The position numbers and the translations under genes are program-made. Below, piece by piece: positions 1-7,845 of a DNA stretch of 38,493 nt. The DNA is from Chlamydiae bacterium CG10_big_fil_rev_8_21_14_0_10_35_9 (GTDB lineage: Bacteria; Chlamydiota; Chlamydiia; Chlamydiales; SM23-39), in contig PFAC01000029.1 in the NCBI GenBank assembly GCA_002773835.1, forward strand, positions 1-38,493, in the 5' to 3' direction. The notes beneath the pieces are model-generated. The model was not told where the DNA came from. It did no database searches and saw nothing but the letters and a program-made list of their open reading frames with translations. Position 1 is the stretch's first letter. Every line of letters starts with the position of its first letter.

Positions 1-1
1 A

Positions 2-874
2 CTACTTTCCATTTTCTTTATTTTTGTCACCGTGGCAGCTTCACTTTGGTATTATTTGTCACGTGAATATGTGTGGACAAATGATGCTTATATTGAAGCA
101 TATTCCGTTCAATTAAGTTCGGATATTGAAGCAAGGATTATTAATTTATTTGTAGATGAGGGGGACTTTGTAAAAAAAGGCGAGTTAATTTGTGAATTAG
201 ATCAAAGCATTTTGCTTTCTCAAAAAAGAGAGGCGCTCACAAAAGTAGAACTTTTAGAAAAGCAAGTGAAGTTAGACCTCATCCAAATGGAAAAACAACG
301 AGATATTTATCGAGTTGCTAAAAAAGAATTCCAAAAACAAATTATCTCCTTCTTAGATTTTGATGTGATTGAAAAGGACTACAAAATTGCCAGTGCAAAT
401 TTCCAAGTCTCTCAAGCAAACTTAGAAAATGGCATAGCGCAGCTAGAAGTCATTAAGGAGAAACTTTGTCATACAAAAGTATTTGCACCTAGAGATGGCA
501 TGATAGCTAAAAGATGGGTATTGTCTGGTGATGTTGTAAAACCAGGACAACCTCTATTTACCCTTTATGACTTAAACAATATCTGGGTAACAGCAAGAAT
601 GGAAGAGACAAAAATGGAAAATGTAAAAATTGGAAGTGAGGTAAAAATCCATGTCGATACTTACCCCGGAAAAGAATTCCATGGCAATGTTTTTGTCATA
701 AAAACTGCAGCCGCCTCTCAGTTTGCTCTAATACCCCCTGAAAATGCGACGGGAAATTTCACTAAAGTTGTCCAAAGGATTCCAGTTAAGATCCACATTA
801 ATATTCCAGAAAACAGCGATCAACTCTACCTGTTTCCGGGTATGTCAACAGAAGTAAAAATCAAAGTAAGATGA
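2..874 (+). CDS. HlyD/EmrA-type membrane fusion protein, 5' end missing
   Basis: Periplasmic adaptor of a tripartite multidrug efflux pump, working with the MFS carrier encoded just downstream. The frame is already open at base 2 and encodes a hydrophobic stretch running into the GTG at 32, so the real start lies outside the window and the visible N-terminus is the single membrane anchor. After the anchor come a first lipoyl half ('VDEGDFVKKGELIC'), a long alpha-helical hairpin (roughly residues 60-150), the second lipoyl half ('APRDGMIAKR'), and a beta-barrel domain. Near the C-terminus is the EmrA signature 'PENATGNFTKVVQRIPV'. Its stop overlaps the next ATG (ATGA), indicating translational coupling. 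No TolC-like outer-membrane partner is in the window. The family call is solid; the exported substrate is unknown. Confidence 0.9.
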   Translation, partial: LLSIFFIFVTVAASLWYYLSREYVWTNDAYIEAYSVQLSSDIEARIINLFVDEGDFVKKGELICELDQSILLSQKREALTKVELLEKQVKLDLIQMEKQRDIYRVAKKEFQKQIISFLDFDVIEKDYKIASANFQVSQANLENGIAQLEVIKEKLCHTKVFAPRDGMIAKRWVLSGDVVKPGQPLFTLYDLNNIWVTARMEETKMENVKIGSEVKIHVDTYPGKEFHGNVFVIKTAAASQFALIPPENATGNFTKVVQRIPVKIHINIPENSDQLYLFPGMSTEVKIKVR

Positions 875-2406
875 AAGCCTGGCTAATCCTTTTTAACGTT
901 ATTATTGCCACAAATTTGGCTATTATTTCTGCTGTGACATCAGCTGTGGCTGAAAGCTCTATTATTGGTGATCTAGGAATTGAAGGATCAGTGCAGCAGT
1001 GGGTTACCATTCTATATTTTCTAGGAGTTAATAGCGCAGTACCTATCGGCAACTGGCTGGGAGATAGATTTGGCTACAAAAGAATGTACTTCATTGGAGT
1101 TTCTTTTTTCATTTTAGGTTCATTTTTTGTAGGACTATCCTCAAATTTTCACATGATTGTAGCTTCCCGCTTTATTGAAGGTATTGGTGCTGGTTTAATT
1201 TTCCCGGTAGGTCTTGCCTTAATTATGAAAAACTTCCCTAAAGAAAAGCTTTCCCTTCCCATCAATCTTTATTTAGGACTCAGCTTTGGAGGGGGTATAG
1301 GTTTGGGCTCTATTATAAGTGGCTATTTTGCTCAAGCAGGATACTGGCAGGCCTGTTTTTTTATGAATATCCCCTTTGGGATATTTTGCCTAATAGCAAC
1401 TTATTACGAAATCAAGGAAACTGAAAAAATTGATAATGGAAAGTTTGATTTTTGGGGATATCTTACTTTTATCATTTTTGTGGCTACTTTACTTATAGCA
1501 CTTACTCAGGGCAATCTAGTATCTACCACCAACGGATGGAAATCCCCTTTGGTAGTGGGATGCTTAATTTCCTGCATTGTAGCTCTTATCGTTTGGATTT
1601 TTATTGAGAAGAAGACTTCTAATCCAATTATATCTTTAAAAATGTTCAAATATCCTCTTTTTGTAATGGCTTGCCTTTCAGTATTTGCTATAGGAAGCAC
1701 CTTATTTGCTACCGTGTCATTAGCAAGCCAGTACATGGAAGTTAGTTTAAAATTTCAAAAGCAAACTACGGGATTAATGTTATCCATTTACGGGCTTGCC
1801 TTAGCGACATTTACTATGTTTTCTACCTTTTTAATGAAACATATCCACACCCTTTTAGTCGTGCTTACCGGACTATGCTTTTTAGCTATTAGCTTGTTTA
1901 TGAATAATGAGCTTACTTTTTTAAGTAACAAAACGCATTTAGCAATGATTTTAATTCTTCGCGGAATGGGAATTGGCCTTTCTTTAGGTCCTATTACTTC
2001 TAACGGTTTAAAAAATATCCCGCTGGGCCATACAGCGCAAGCAGCCATGCTTCTTACCTTTTTTAGGCAGACGGGAGCAACTTATGGCGGCTCTATTTTA
2101 AATATTATAATTATCAGAAGGCAGTTTTTTCATAGCCAGACATTTGGCGAGCAAATTACAAATTATGGGATAGGATTCCAAGAAACCCTTCGAAAAATGA
2201 CCTCATTTTTTTCTTTTTACCATGGAAACAGTCCAACTGAGGCAAAAGAAAGAGCCAAGCAGGTTATTATAGATAATGTAAAAAACCAGTCGCTGATCCA
2301 GTCAATTAACGATGCATTATTTATTTTTGGCATTGTGATCTGCTGCATTGGTTTTTTATTAATTTTTTTAAATATAAAAAGGCAAAAGGAAAAGCCTATC
2401 CCTTAA
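871..2406 (+). CDS. MFS drug:H+ antiporter, DHA2 (EmrB/QacA) family
   Basis: Inner-membrane proton-driven exporter of 511 residues, the usual size of a 14-helix DHA2 carrier. Visible motifs are the loop 2-3 motif A ('GNWLGDRFGYKR', near residues 66-77) and the helix 4-5 region 'SRFIEGIGAGLIFPVG'. The C-terminal end is hydrophobic followed by a short basic tail. It overlaps the upstream adaptor gene by four bases (ATGA), so the two are almost certainly one emrAB-like operon. Its 3' end overlaps the convergent rtcB gene by 11 bases, leaving no room for a separate terminator. The substrate cannot be told from sequence; in this family drugs, bile salts and siderophores are all known. Confidence 0.9.
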   Translation: MKAWLILFNVIIATNLAIISAVTSAVAESSIIGDLGIEGSVQQWVTILYFLGVNSAVPIGNWLGDRFGYKRMYFIGVSFFILGSFFVGLSSNFHMIVASRFIEGIGAGLIFPVGLALIMKNFPKEKLSLPINLYLGLSFGGGIGLGSIISGYFAQAGYWQACFFMNIPFGIFCLIATYYEIKETEKIDNGKFDFWGYLTFIIFVATLLIALTQGNLVSTTNGWKSPLVVGCLISCIVALIVWIFIEKKTSNPIISLKMFKYPLFVMACLSVFAIGSTLFATVSLASQYMEVSLKFQKQTTGLMLSIYGLALATFTMFSTFLMKHIHTLLVVLTGLCFLAISLFMNNELTFLSNKTHLAMILILRGMGIGLSLGPITSNGLKNIPLGHTAQAAMLLTFFRQTGATYGGSILNIIIIRRQFFHSQTFGEQITNYGIGFQETLRKMTSFFSFYHGNSPTEAKERAKQVIIDNVKNQSLIQSINDALFIFGIVICCIGFLLIFLNIKRQKEKPIP

Positions 2407-3823
2407 TAACCATGGCAGGTTTTAATCTGGCTACTTTTTTAGCAAGACCTGCTTTTTCTACAGCCCCCACTACATGGTCCACATCTTTATATGCATCAGG
2501 CATCTCTTCTGCGATTGTCCTACTGGAAGTTGCTAAAACGAGAACTCCTTTTTTTCTCATATGTGTTACAAGGTCTGTTCCTTTCCAGTTTTTCATAGAC
2601 TCATGACGAGATTTAGCCCTCCCTGCACCATGACATGAACTTGACCATGTAAGCGGATTGCCCATCCCTGCCATAATATGAGAAGATCTCATCATATCCC
2701 CTGGCACTAAAACAGGCTGCCCTGTTTGTTGAAAAATAGAGGCTAGCTCTTTTGCTCCGGGACCAAAAGCTCTAGTAGCTCCTTTTCTATGCACACAAAG
2801 TTTTTCTGTTTTCCCATTCACTTTGTGCTCTTCGAATTTTGCTATGTTATGGCAAACATCATAAAGAAGACGAACATCTTTTTCCGGCATATTCAATACT
2901 TCTTTAAATGCTTTTCGAATTGCTTGCAAAATTCTTGAGCGGTTATTAAAGGCAAAGTTTGCTGCCATGGCCATAGCTTGCAAATATTCTTTTCCAGGCT
3001 CGCTTTGAATGGGCGCCGCAACAAGTTGTTTATCCGGCAATCCTTCGGCAAAACCTGCTTTTAAAAATTTTTGAAGGGTATCTTGACAAATTTGATGCCC
3101 AAATCCTCTTGATCCAGTATGAACAAGTAGATAAAGATGACCTTTTTGGATATTCCATTTTTCTGCAATTTCCGGAAGAAAAATATGCTCAATTTCGCCA
3201 ATTTCTAAAAAGTGATTTCCAGAGCCAATGGTTCCTAATTGTTTGGACCCTCTTTTTTTTGCTAATTCTGATACAACATCGATGCTGGCCCCTTCAATGA
3301 AGCCGTGGCTTTCAATATGCTCTACATCTTCAGGTAGTCCATATCCATGTTCAATAGACCAAGCTACCCCCTTTTCAGCTATATTCTGATAGTCTTGTAA
3401 GGAAAGTCCTCCTACTCCTTTAAGTTCTCTTCCTACCCCAGATGGGACAAGATCGAAAATTTTTTGAATAAGCTGCGCTTTAATATCTTCGGAGATTTCC
3501 TGCAGGTTGATAGGACACGTGGCAAGTCTTACTCCGCAGTTAATATCATACCCAACTCCTCCAGGACTTACGACTCCCCCTTCTATGGAAGTTGCGGCAA
3601 CACCTCCAATAGGAAACCCATACCCCCAATGAATATCTGGCATAGCAATGCTGTAATTTACGATTCCAGGAAGATGAGCTACATTTTTTACCTGTTCAAG
3701 AGGTTTTTCTATTTCAATTTCTTTCATTAATTCTTCAGTAGCAATAATAAGACCTGGGACTTTCATCCCCCCTTCCATAGGAACCTTAAAAGTTGCAGGA
3801 GCTATTTGTTCTAAGTTAAACAT
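2396..3823 (-). CDS. rtcB: RtcB RNA-splicing / 3'-phosphate RNA ligase
   Basis: GTP- and Mn-dependent ligase that joins RNA 3'-phosphate or 2',3'-cyclic phosphate ends to 5'-OH ends. Length (475 aa) is typical. Metal ligands are recognisable: 'GYDINCGVRL' (Cys96), 'GSGNHFLEIG' (His204), 'HTGSRGFGHQ' (His235) and 'YDVCHNIAKFE' (His325). His398 in 'SSCHGAGR' matches the histidine guanylylated in characterised RtcB proteins, so the enzyme looks active. I start at ATG 3823; a TTG one codon upstream is less likely. The ATG lies inside the end of the archease frame (8-base overlap), so translation is probably coupled to it. Archease is the known activator of RtcB, and finding it directly upstream supports an RNA-repair operon. 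Confidence 0.97.
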   Translation of the reverse strand: MFNLEQIAPATFKVPMEGGMKVPGLIIATEELMKEIEIEKPLEQVKNVAHLPGIVNYSIAMPDIHWGYGFPIGGVAATSIEGGVVSPGGVGYDINCGVRLATCPINLQEISEDIKAQLIQKIFDLVPSGVGRELKGVGGLSLQDYQNIAEKGVAWSIEHGYGLPEDVEHIESHGFIEGASIDVVSELAKKRGSKQLGTIGSGNHFLEIGEIEHIFLPEIAEKWNIQKGHLYLLVHTGSRGFGHQICQDTLQKFLKAGFAEGLPDKQLVAAPIQSEPGKEYLQAMAMAANFAFNNRSRILQAIRKAFKEVLNMPEKDVRLLYDVCHNIAKFEEHKVNGKTEKLCVHRKGATRAFGPGAKELASIFQQTGQPVLVPGDMMRSSHIMAGMGNPLTWSSSCHGAGRAKSRHESMKNWKGTDLVTHMRKKGVLVLATSSRTIAEEMPDAYKDVDHVVGAVEKAGLAKKVARLKPAMVIKG

Positions 3824-4187
3824 CAATGATCATTTCCCATTCTAAAATTCCTTGTTTGTTTTCCTGTAAATCACCATGAAAACTAACAGCTTTAAAGCTG
3901 CAGCCAATTTCGCTGTCGGCATGAGCTACATGTTCATTTAAATCTGCAATTACTTCGTCAATAGAATGACACGTTATTTCTTCTTTAAAATAATTCACAA
4001 GCCCTGGAGATTTAAACGCCAAAGCAGTTTCTGCAGCCCTATGTAAATCTTGAATAGTATGCCCCCTAACTATAAATGCGATATCAGCCGTATGCTGAAT
4101 TTCTTCAAAAGGCGCAAAGGGTGAGTGAGTGTGCAGGACTTCATAATTGGAATTTCCTAAGCTTTCATAAAGATTGATAGAATCCAT
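3816..4187 (-). CDS. Archease-domain protein (C-terminal part of a broken LigT-archease fusion)
   Basis: Archease stimulates RtcB guanylylation and turnover. The archease match begins at 'FEEIQHTADIAF', where the Asp after HTA is a conserved metal ligand, continues through 'HRAAETALAF' and 'SIDEVIADLNEH', and ends with 'FKAVSFHGDL' and the terminal Asp of 'MIIDV'. The domain is only about 95 residues, against roughly 135-145 in usual archeases; the segment between the LNE helix and the FKAV strand looks deleted. The first 25 residues ('SINLYESL', 'NYEVLH') look like the last strands of a 2H phosphoesterase, not archease. No ribosome binding site precedes the ATG at 4187, and the same frame runs on upstream with coding sense to a TAA at 4278-4280. 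Independent expression is therefore doubtful. Confidence 0.75.
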   Translation of the reverse strand: MDSINLYESLGNSNYEVLHTHSPFAPFEEIQHTADIAFIVRGHTIQDLHRAAETALAFKSPGLVNYFKEEITCHSIDEVIADLNEHVAHADSEIGCSFKAVSFHGDLQENKQGILEWEMIIDV

Positions 4188-4277
4188 ATAAAAAGGAAGT
4201 TTTTGAAAAGCTTTTTCCCATTCTTGCTTTTCAAAGTTTCCCCTAGCTATTGTTACATGAGGGTAAAATTGGCGTGA

Positions 4278-4628
4278 TTAATTCTTAACTTTAATATTTT
4301 CTACTTTCAACCACCCCATGACTTGTTTTTGATAAAAAAGAAACGGCTTTTCCTCATAAAATTTTGCTTCATAAGCAACTACATGCGAGTGCTTAGGAGG
4401 AAGAAACAATACTTTAGTAAATTGACCTGTTAAACCTATGCTAAATTTTGGCAAAGGAAATTGCCTTAGTGTAGATTCTACGACTTTTTTTTCTATTTCG
4501 CCTAAAAATACCAAGGTAATATGACGATAGTTTTCTTGAATAATCTTACCACCCGGCAAATCTTCCGGCCATGGAGCAATTACTTTTGCTCCTAAAAAAA
4601 CTCTGGAATATTCTTTTTCTAAAGTCAT
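4278..4628 (-). CDS. 2H phosphoesterase (2'-5' RNA ligase, LigT/ThpR-like), N-terminal half
   Basis: Proteins of this superfamily hydrolyse or form 2'-5' and 2',3'-cyclic phosphate bonds in RNA using two HxT/S motifs. Here the first is seen in 'NYRHITLVFLGE'. The second, 'FYPHVTIARG', is encoded only after the in-frame TAA at 4278-4280, so this product alone (about 116 aa, family normally about 175-190) lacks half the active site. I place the start at ATG 4628, just before the family-typical 'RVFLGAKV'; ATG 4655 and TTG 4664 are in frame and possible, and none has a clear ribosome binding site. It is divergent from the thioesterase gene 45 bases away and leads the RtcB operon. Confidence 0.75.
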   Translation of the reverse strand: MTLEKEYSRVFLGAKVIAPWPEDLPGGKIIQENYRHITLVFLGEIEKKVVESTLRQFPLPKFSIGLTGQFTKVLFLPPKHSHVVAYEAKFYEEKPFLFYQKQVMGWLKVENIKVKN

Positions 4629-4673
4629 AATCGAAGGTATAAGAAAAAAAAACATCGAACTCAATAACTTTTT

Positions 4674-5096
4674 ATGAGCATATGGATAAAAACAATTACG
4701 ACAGATGATTTGAATAAAAGATGCAAAGACTCCTTATCAGATCATTTAGGCATTGTATTTACGGAAGTTGGCGAAAATTATTTAATAGCAACCATGCCAG
4801 TTAATGCAAAAACTAGGCAGCCCATGGATATCATGCATGGTGGTGCCTCAGCGGCTCTTGCTGAAACTGTGGGCAGTGCGGCCGGCAATTATTGTGTTGA
4901 TGAAAATAAGATATGCGTAGGGCTTTCTCTTAATACTAATCACTTGAAAATGGCAGCAAAAGGGATCGTTACGGCAAAAGCAACTCCGATTCATTTAGGA
5001 AAAAAAACACAAGTATGGACTATCCCCATTTTCAATGAACAAGAGGTCATAATTTCCATGACAACTCTTACTTTAGCCATTATAGAACATCCATGA
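4674..5096 (+). CDS. Hotdog-fold acyl-CoA thioesterase (PaaI/YdiI-like)
   Basis: Small hotdog thioesterase (140 aa, usual family size) that would hydrolyse acyl- or aroyl-CoA in the cytosol. The signature is 'IMHGGASAALAETVGSAAG' (about residues 58-76): the HGG turn followed by the glutamate that acts as catalytic base in the YdiI/EntH group, then the 'VGLSLNTNHLK' strand. No ribosome binding site is obvious before the ATG. The stop overlaps the next gene's start by four bases (ATGA). YdiI-type enzymes serve menaquinone or enterobactin synthesis, but no such genes are nearby, so the physiological substrate is open. Confidence 0.85.
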   Translation: MSIWIKTITTDDLNKRCKDSLSDHLGIVFTEVGENYLIATMPVNAKTRQPMDIMHGGASAALAETVGSAAGNYCVDENKICVGLSLNTNHLKMAAKGIVTAKATPIHLGKKTQVWTIPIFNEQEVIISMTTLTLAIIEHP

Positions 5097-6538
5097 AAAT
5101 TTTACTTACCGGCGCTAATGGCTATGTGGGAAAAAGGCTTCTTTTTAAACTAGTTGAAGAAGGACATACTGTTTTTGCTTTAGTTAGAAACAAGCAAAGA
5201 TTTCCTATCCCTAAAGAACTGGAAGCTAAAGTTCATATTCTTCAAGGTGATTTGGAAAAATATGAATCGCTTTCCCCTCTTTCTTCGTCCATCGATGCAG
5301 CTTATTTTTTAGTGCATGCCTTATCAGTTGCAACTGAAGACTTTATCGATAAAGAGCAAAAAATAGCGATAAATTTTATACACTATATTCATGCATCCAA
5401 AGTACGCCAGATAATTTATTTAAGCGGTCTTGCGTCCAACAAAGAATCATCCCTACATTTAAAGTCTCGCTTCAATGTAGAAAAAATATTAAGGGGCTCT
5501 GGCATACCCCTTACTGTTTTAAGAGCCGGGATTGTCATTGGATCTGGCAGTGCCTCTTTTGAAATTATGCGTGATCTGGTAGAGAAACTCCCTTTAATGA
5601 TAACCCCTAAATGGGTAATGAGCAAATGTCAACCCATTAGCATTGTTGATGTATTAGATTATTTGGTGAAAGTTTTAGATAATCGAGAGTGTAAAAATAA
5701 AACCTTTGATATTGGCGGCCCCGACGTTTTAACGTATAAATCCATGCTTTTAGAATTTGCCAAAGTAAGAAAATTGAAAAGGTGGATTATTACAGTTCCT
5801 GTCTTGACTACCCGACTTTCTTCTTATTGGCTTTATTTCGTAACAGCTACTAATTTTTCCATTGCAAAATGGCTAGTAGACTCTTTAAAGCAAGATGCTA
5901 TCTGCAGCAATAACGAAATAGAAAAAATTATTCCTAAAAAATGCATTTCTTATAAGGAATCCATAGAAAAAGCTTTTTCAAAAATAGGAGAAAACGCCGT
6001 CATCTCCAGTTGGAAAGACTCTTTTACCTCTAGTATGTTTCCGACTAAGTTTATCGACTATATTGAAGTTCCTAAACATGGGTGCTTAAAAGATGAAAAA
6101 TCTTTTATTTTTAAAGGAGACTCTAAAAATCTTCGAAATACTATTTGGAAAATAGGAGGAAAAAATGGTTGGTATGCCTACAACTTTTTATGGAAAATGC
6201 GGGGAGGCTTAGATAAGTTATTTGGCGGAGTAGGCCTTAGGAGAGGGAGAAGACATCCCAATGAGATATCTCCAGGAGATGCCCTTGATTTTTGGCGAGT
6301 GCTTTTAGCTGATAAAAAAAATATGAGGTTGCTTTTATATGCAGAAATGAAACTTCCTGGAGAGGCTTGGCTAGAATTTCATATAGAAAAGCAAGATGGA
6401 CACTGTATTTTACACCAGACTGCAACGTTTCGGCCCAAAGGGCTTTTAGGAAGAATATATTGGTATATATTATTCCCTATTCATCACTTGATTTTTCGAA
6501 AAATGGGGAGAAATATTATTAAAAGGTCTACTTATTGA
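5093..6538 (+). CDS. NAD(P)-binding SDR-like protein with C-terminal DUF2867 domain (YbjT-like)
   Basis: Two-domain protein of 481 residues. The N-terminal 290 or so form an atypical short-chain dehydrogenase (NmrA/complex I 39-kDa subunit type) with the dinucleotide turn 'TGANGYVGKRL' at residues 6-16, 'YLSGLAS' and 'VLRAGIVIGSGS'. The C-terminal part is DUF2867, recognised by 'GGVGLRRGRRHP', 'PGDALDFWRVL' and 'LYAEMKLPGEAWLEF'. The same arrangement is known in bacterial YbjT-like proteins of unclear function. Translation is coupled to the thioesterase by ATGA. Its last 11 bases overlap the convergent glutaredoxin gene. Substrate unknown; a quinone- or lipid-linked role is only a guess. Confidence 0.85.
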   Translation: MKILLTGANGYVGKRLLFKLVEEGHTVFALVRNKQRFPIPKELEAKVHILQGDLEKYESLSPLSSSIDAAYFLVHALSVATEDFIDKEQKIAINFIHYIHASKVRQIIYLSGLASNKESSLHLKSRFNVEKILRGSGIPLTVLRAGIVIGSGSASFEIMRDLVEKLPLMITPKWVMSKCQPISIVDVLDYLVKVLDNRECKNKTFDIGGPDVLTYKSMLLEFAKVRKLKRWIITVPVLTTRLSSYWLYFVTATNFSIAKWLVDSLKQDAICSNNEIEKIIPKKCISYKESIEKAFSKIGENAVISSWKDSFTSSMFPTKFIDYIEVPKHGCLKDEKSFIFKGDSKNLRNTIWKIGGKNGWYAYNFLWKMRGGLDKLFGGVGLRRGRRHPNEISPGDALDFWRVLLADKKNMRLLLYAEMKLPGEAWLEFHIEKQDGHCILHQTATFRPKGLLGRIYWYILFPIHHLIFRKMGRNIIKRSTY

Positions 6539-6836
6539 AATATTCTTGCAATTCACCGGCTTTAAATAATTCAACTACAATATCACATCCTCCTACAAAC
6601 TTGCCGTCAATATACAATTGAGGAAGAGTAGGCCAGTTAGAGAAGTCTTTGATAGCCTGTCTTAATGTATCATCTTGTAGAACATCTCTTGTTTCATATT
6701 CAATATTGAGCTGATTTAAAATATGTACTACTTTTGCCGAAAAGCCACATTGCGGAAGCAGTTTAGTTCCTTTCATGAATAGCACAACACGATGATTGGC
6801 AATATCTTCACGGATTGACTCTAATGTTTTTTCCAT
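6528..6836 (-). CDS. grxD: Monothiol glutaredoxin, Grx4/GrxD type
   Basis: Fe-S cluster-carrying monothiol glutaredoxin of 102 residues, the standard length for the single-domain type. The 'CGFS' active site (Cys30) is preceded by the conserved 'MKGTK' loop. 'WPTLPQLYIDGKFVGGCDI' carries the TP and GG(C/S)D glutathione-binding motifs. A good AGGAG box sits 6 bases before the ATG, inside the tail of the upstream BolA gene. Grx4-class proteins form [2Fe-2S]-bridged heterodimers with BolA-family proteins, so the adjacent pair very likely acts together in cluster trafficking or iron sensing. Confidence 0.96.
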   Translation of the reverse strand: MEKTLESIREDIANHRVVLFMKGTKLLPQCGFSAKVVHILNQLNIEYETRDVLQDDTLRQAIKDFSNWPTLPQLYIDGKFVGGCDIVVELFKAGELQEYFNK

Positions 6837-6844
6837 ATTGGCTC

Positions 6845-7081
6845 CTATATTTGGTCTGGTGTTTTTGTTTTTATAGATAATGCATGAAGCTGGGAAGAGA
6901 AAAGGTCTTTGACAGCATCCATCACCATTTGATGCCTTTCTACTAAAGTAAGTCCCTCAAAAGCTTCAGCTACTACAATTGCTTCTAAATGACAGCCATC
7001 ATTTCTTGGGTCTAAAATTTGAACTGAAGCATTTTCTATCTTTTCTTCAATTCTTTTTTTTATAGTTTCTAGTAAATCCAT
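6845..7081 (-). CDS. BolA/IbaG-family protein
   Basis: Small alpha-beta protein of 78 residues starting at 'MDLLETIKKRIEEKI'. I chose ATG 7081 because the 16-residue upstream extension from 7129 is unlike the family. Conserved BolA features are 'DGCHLEAIVVAEAFEGLTLVERHQMV', with the metal-binding histidine of the RHQ motif, and the preceding Cys-His pair (CH) at the position where IbaG/YrbA-like members hold an Fe-S ligand. It is followed after 8 bases by the CGFS glutaredoxin gene, its usual physical partner. It is closer to the YrbA/IbaG subgroup than to E. coli BolA, judged by length and the GCHLE strand. Confidence 0.9.
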   Translation of the reverse strand: MDLLETIKKRIEEKIENASVQILDPRNDGCHLEAIVVAEAFEGLTLVERHQMVMDAVKDLFSSQLHALSIKTKTPDQI

Positions 7082-7152
7082 AGAGTTTTTTTTACGAAAT
7101 ATTGTAATCAAAAACCGTTTGCCAAACAAGGGGTTTTATATATTAAGAGGAA

Positions 7153-7197
7153 AAGGCCAGCGGTTAATGTAAATAATAGCTTTAACAATCTGGCCTT
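7153..7197 (-). terminator. Rho-independent terminator of the 7218..7685 gene
   Basis: An 8-bp inverted repeat (AAGGCCAG / CTGGCCTT) encloses a second, AT-rich pairing (GTTAA / TTAAC). Read on the minus strand it lies about 20 bases after the stop of the coiled-coil gene and is followed by TTTTCC. It separates that gene from bolA-grxD downstream, so the latter pair needs its own promoter. Confidence 0.6.
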
Positions 7198-7217
7198 ATG
7201 AAGTGGCAACTAGAAAA

Positions 7218-7685
7218 TTACTCACCTTCTTTTTTTGACGCCATGAGAACTTCAAGTTCCTTCCTTCTTGCTTGCGTTTCTTCTTGCGCTTTTTCTAAGG
7301 TTGCTTTTGCCGATTCACATAATATTGTCGCTCCAGGCATATCTACATTGGGACGAATTTCGCTTACTCTCTTTGCTGTTTCTCTCAAGCGTTCTGCATC
7401 AGCTAAATTAGATGCTGCACATGCTTCGGCGTATTGCGCTTCAGTTAGATGAGTTATTGCAGATAATACTGCTTGTCTTTCTTTTTCTGTTTGGCCTTCT
7501 TCTCTTTCTGCTTTTTTTGTTTTCATTAGAGCAACCATTCCCTCTAGAGCTGTTAAAGACGATTGTATGGCTGAAATTTGCGCATCAAACACTGCTTTTC
7601 GTGACTCTGCATGATCTACTGAGGCTGATCGAGCAACTGGGGCTGGTTGTCCCCTAATAGATATAAAACTTGCTTGTGCTGACAT
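7218..7685 (-). CDS. Uncharacterised Ala/Glu-rich coiled-coil protein
   Basis: I do not recognise this 155-residue protein. The first 25 or so residues are low-complexity (Ala, Ser, Pro, Arg). The rest is almost entirely predicted helix, rich in Ala, Glu, Lys and Arg with heptad-like spacing, broken once by 'IRPNVDMPGATI' near residue 112. There is no signal peptide or membrane segment. A good purine-rich box (AGAGAG) precedes the ATG and a terminator follows the stop, so it appears to be a real, monocistronic gene. Such orphan coiled-coil proteins are common in intracellular bacteria and are sometimes secreted effectors, but nothing in the sequence shows secretion. Confidence 0.7.
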   Translation of the reverse strand: MSAQASFISIRGQPAPVARSASVDHAESRKAVFDAQISAIQSSLTALEGMVALMKTKKAEREEGQTEKERQAVLSAITHLTEAQYAEACAASNLADAERLRETAKRVSEIRPNVDMPGATILCESAKATLEKAQEETQARRKELEVLMASKKEGE

Positions 7686-7783
7686 TGTTACTCTCTTTTG
7701 TAATTTTTTTTTGAGGCGTTATCCTATAAAACATATTGAATAAACAGCAATGCATAAATTTTTAAGACAAAGCAAATCTTGAA

Positions 7784-7828
7784 AAACCCCTAGCCAAACA
7801 ATCATTTCTTCTGTTAGAAAGGGGGTTT
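7784..7828. other. Inverted repeat in the leader of the MFS gene
   Basis: AAACCCC (7784-7790) can pair with GGGGTTT (7822-7828) across a 31-base loop, directly upstream of the MFS start at 7846. The G-run is the only purine-rich stretch near the start and would be hidden in the stem. On the minus strand the repeat is followed by TTTTT, so it could also be an antisense terminator. Function is inferred only. Confidence 0.35.
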
Positions 7829-7845
7829 AAAGACTTTTCTTTATT

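Larger units (their letters stand above)
3816..4628 (-). pseudogene. Full LigT-archease fusion frame interrupted by one in-frame TAA
   Basis: The two preceding frames are in the same phase (their upstream ends differ by a multiple of three) with a single ochre codon between them. Across the stop the reading is '...IKVKN, stop, SRQFYPHVTIARG...', which restores the missing second catalytic motif of the 2H domain and then runs into archease. After the stop there is no ATG, GTG or TTG for 30 codons. The simplest reading is one ancestral gene of about 270 codons carrying a nonsense mutation; a C-to-T change from CAA would create it. A sequencing error or stop readthrough are the alternatives. Confidence 0.7.

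Noticed and set aside
7082-7129. 16-codon extension of the BolA-family protein
   Set aside because: Hydrophobic/basic residues not seen in the family; MDLLETI at 7081 fits the usual start.
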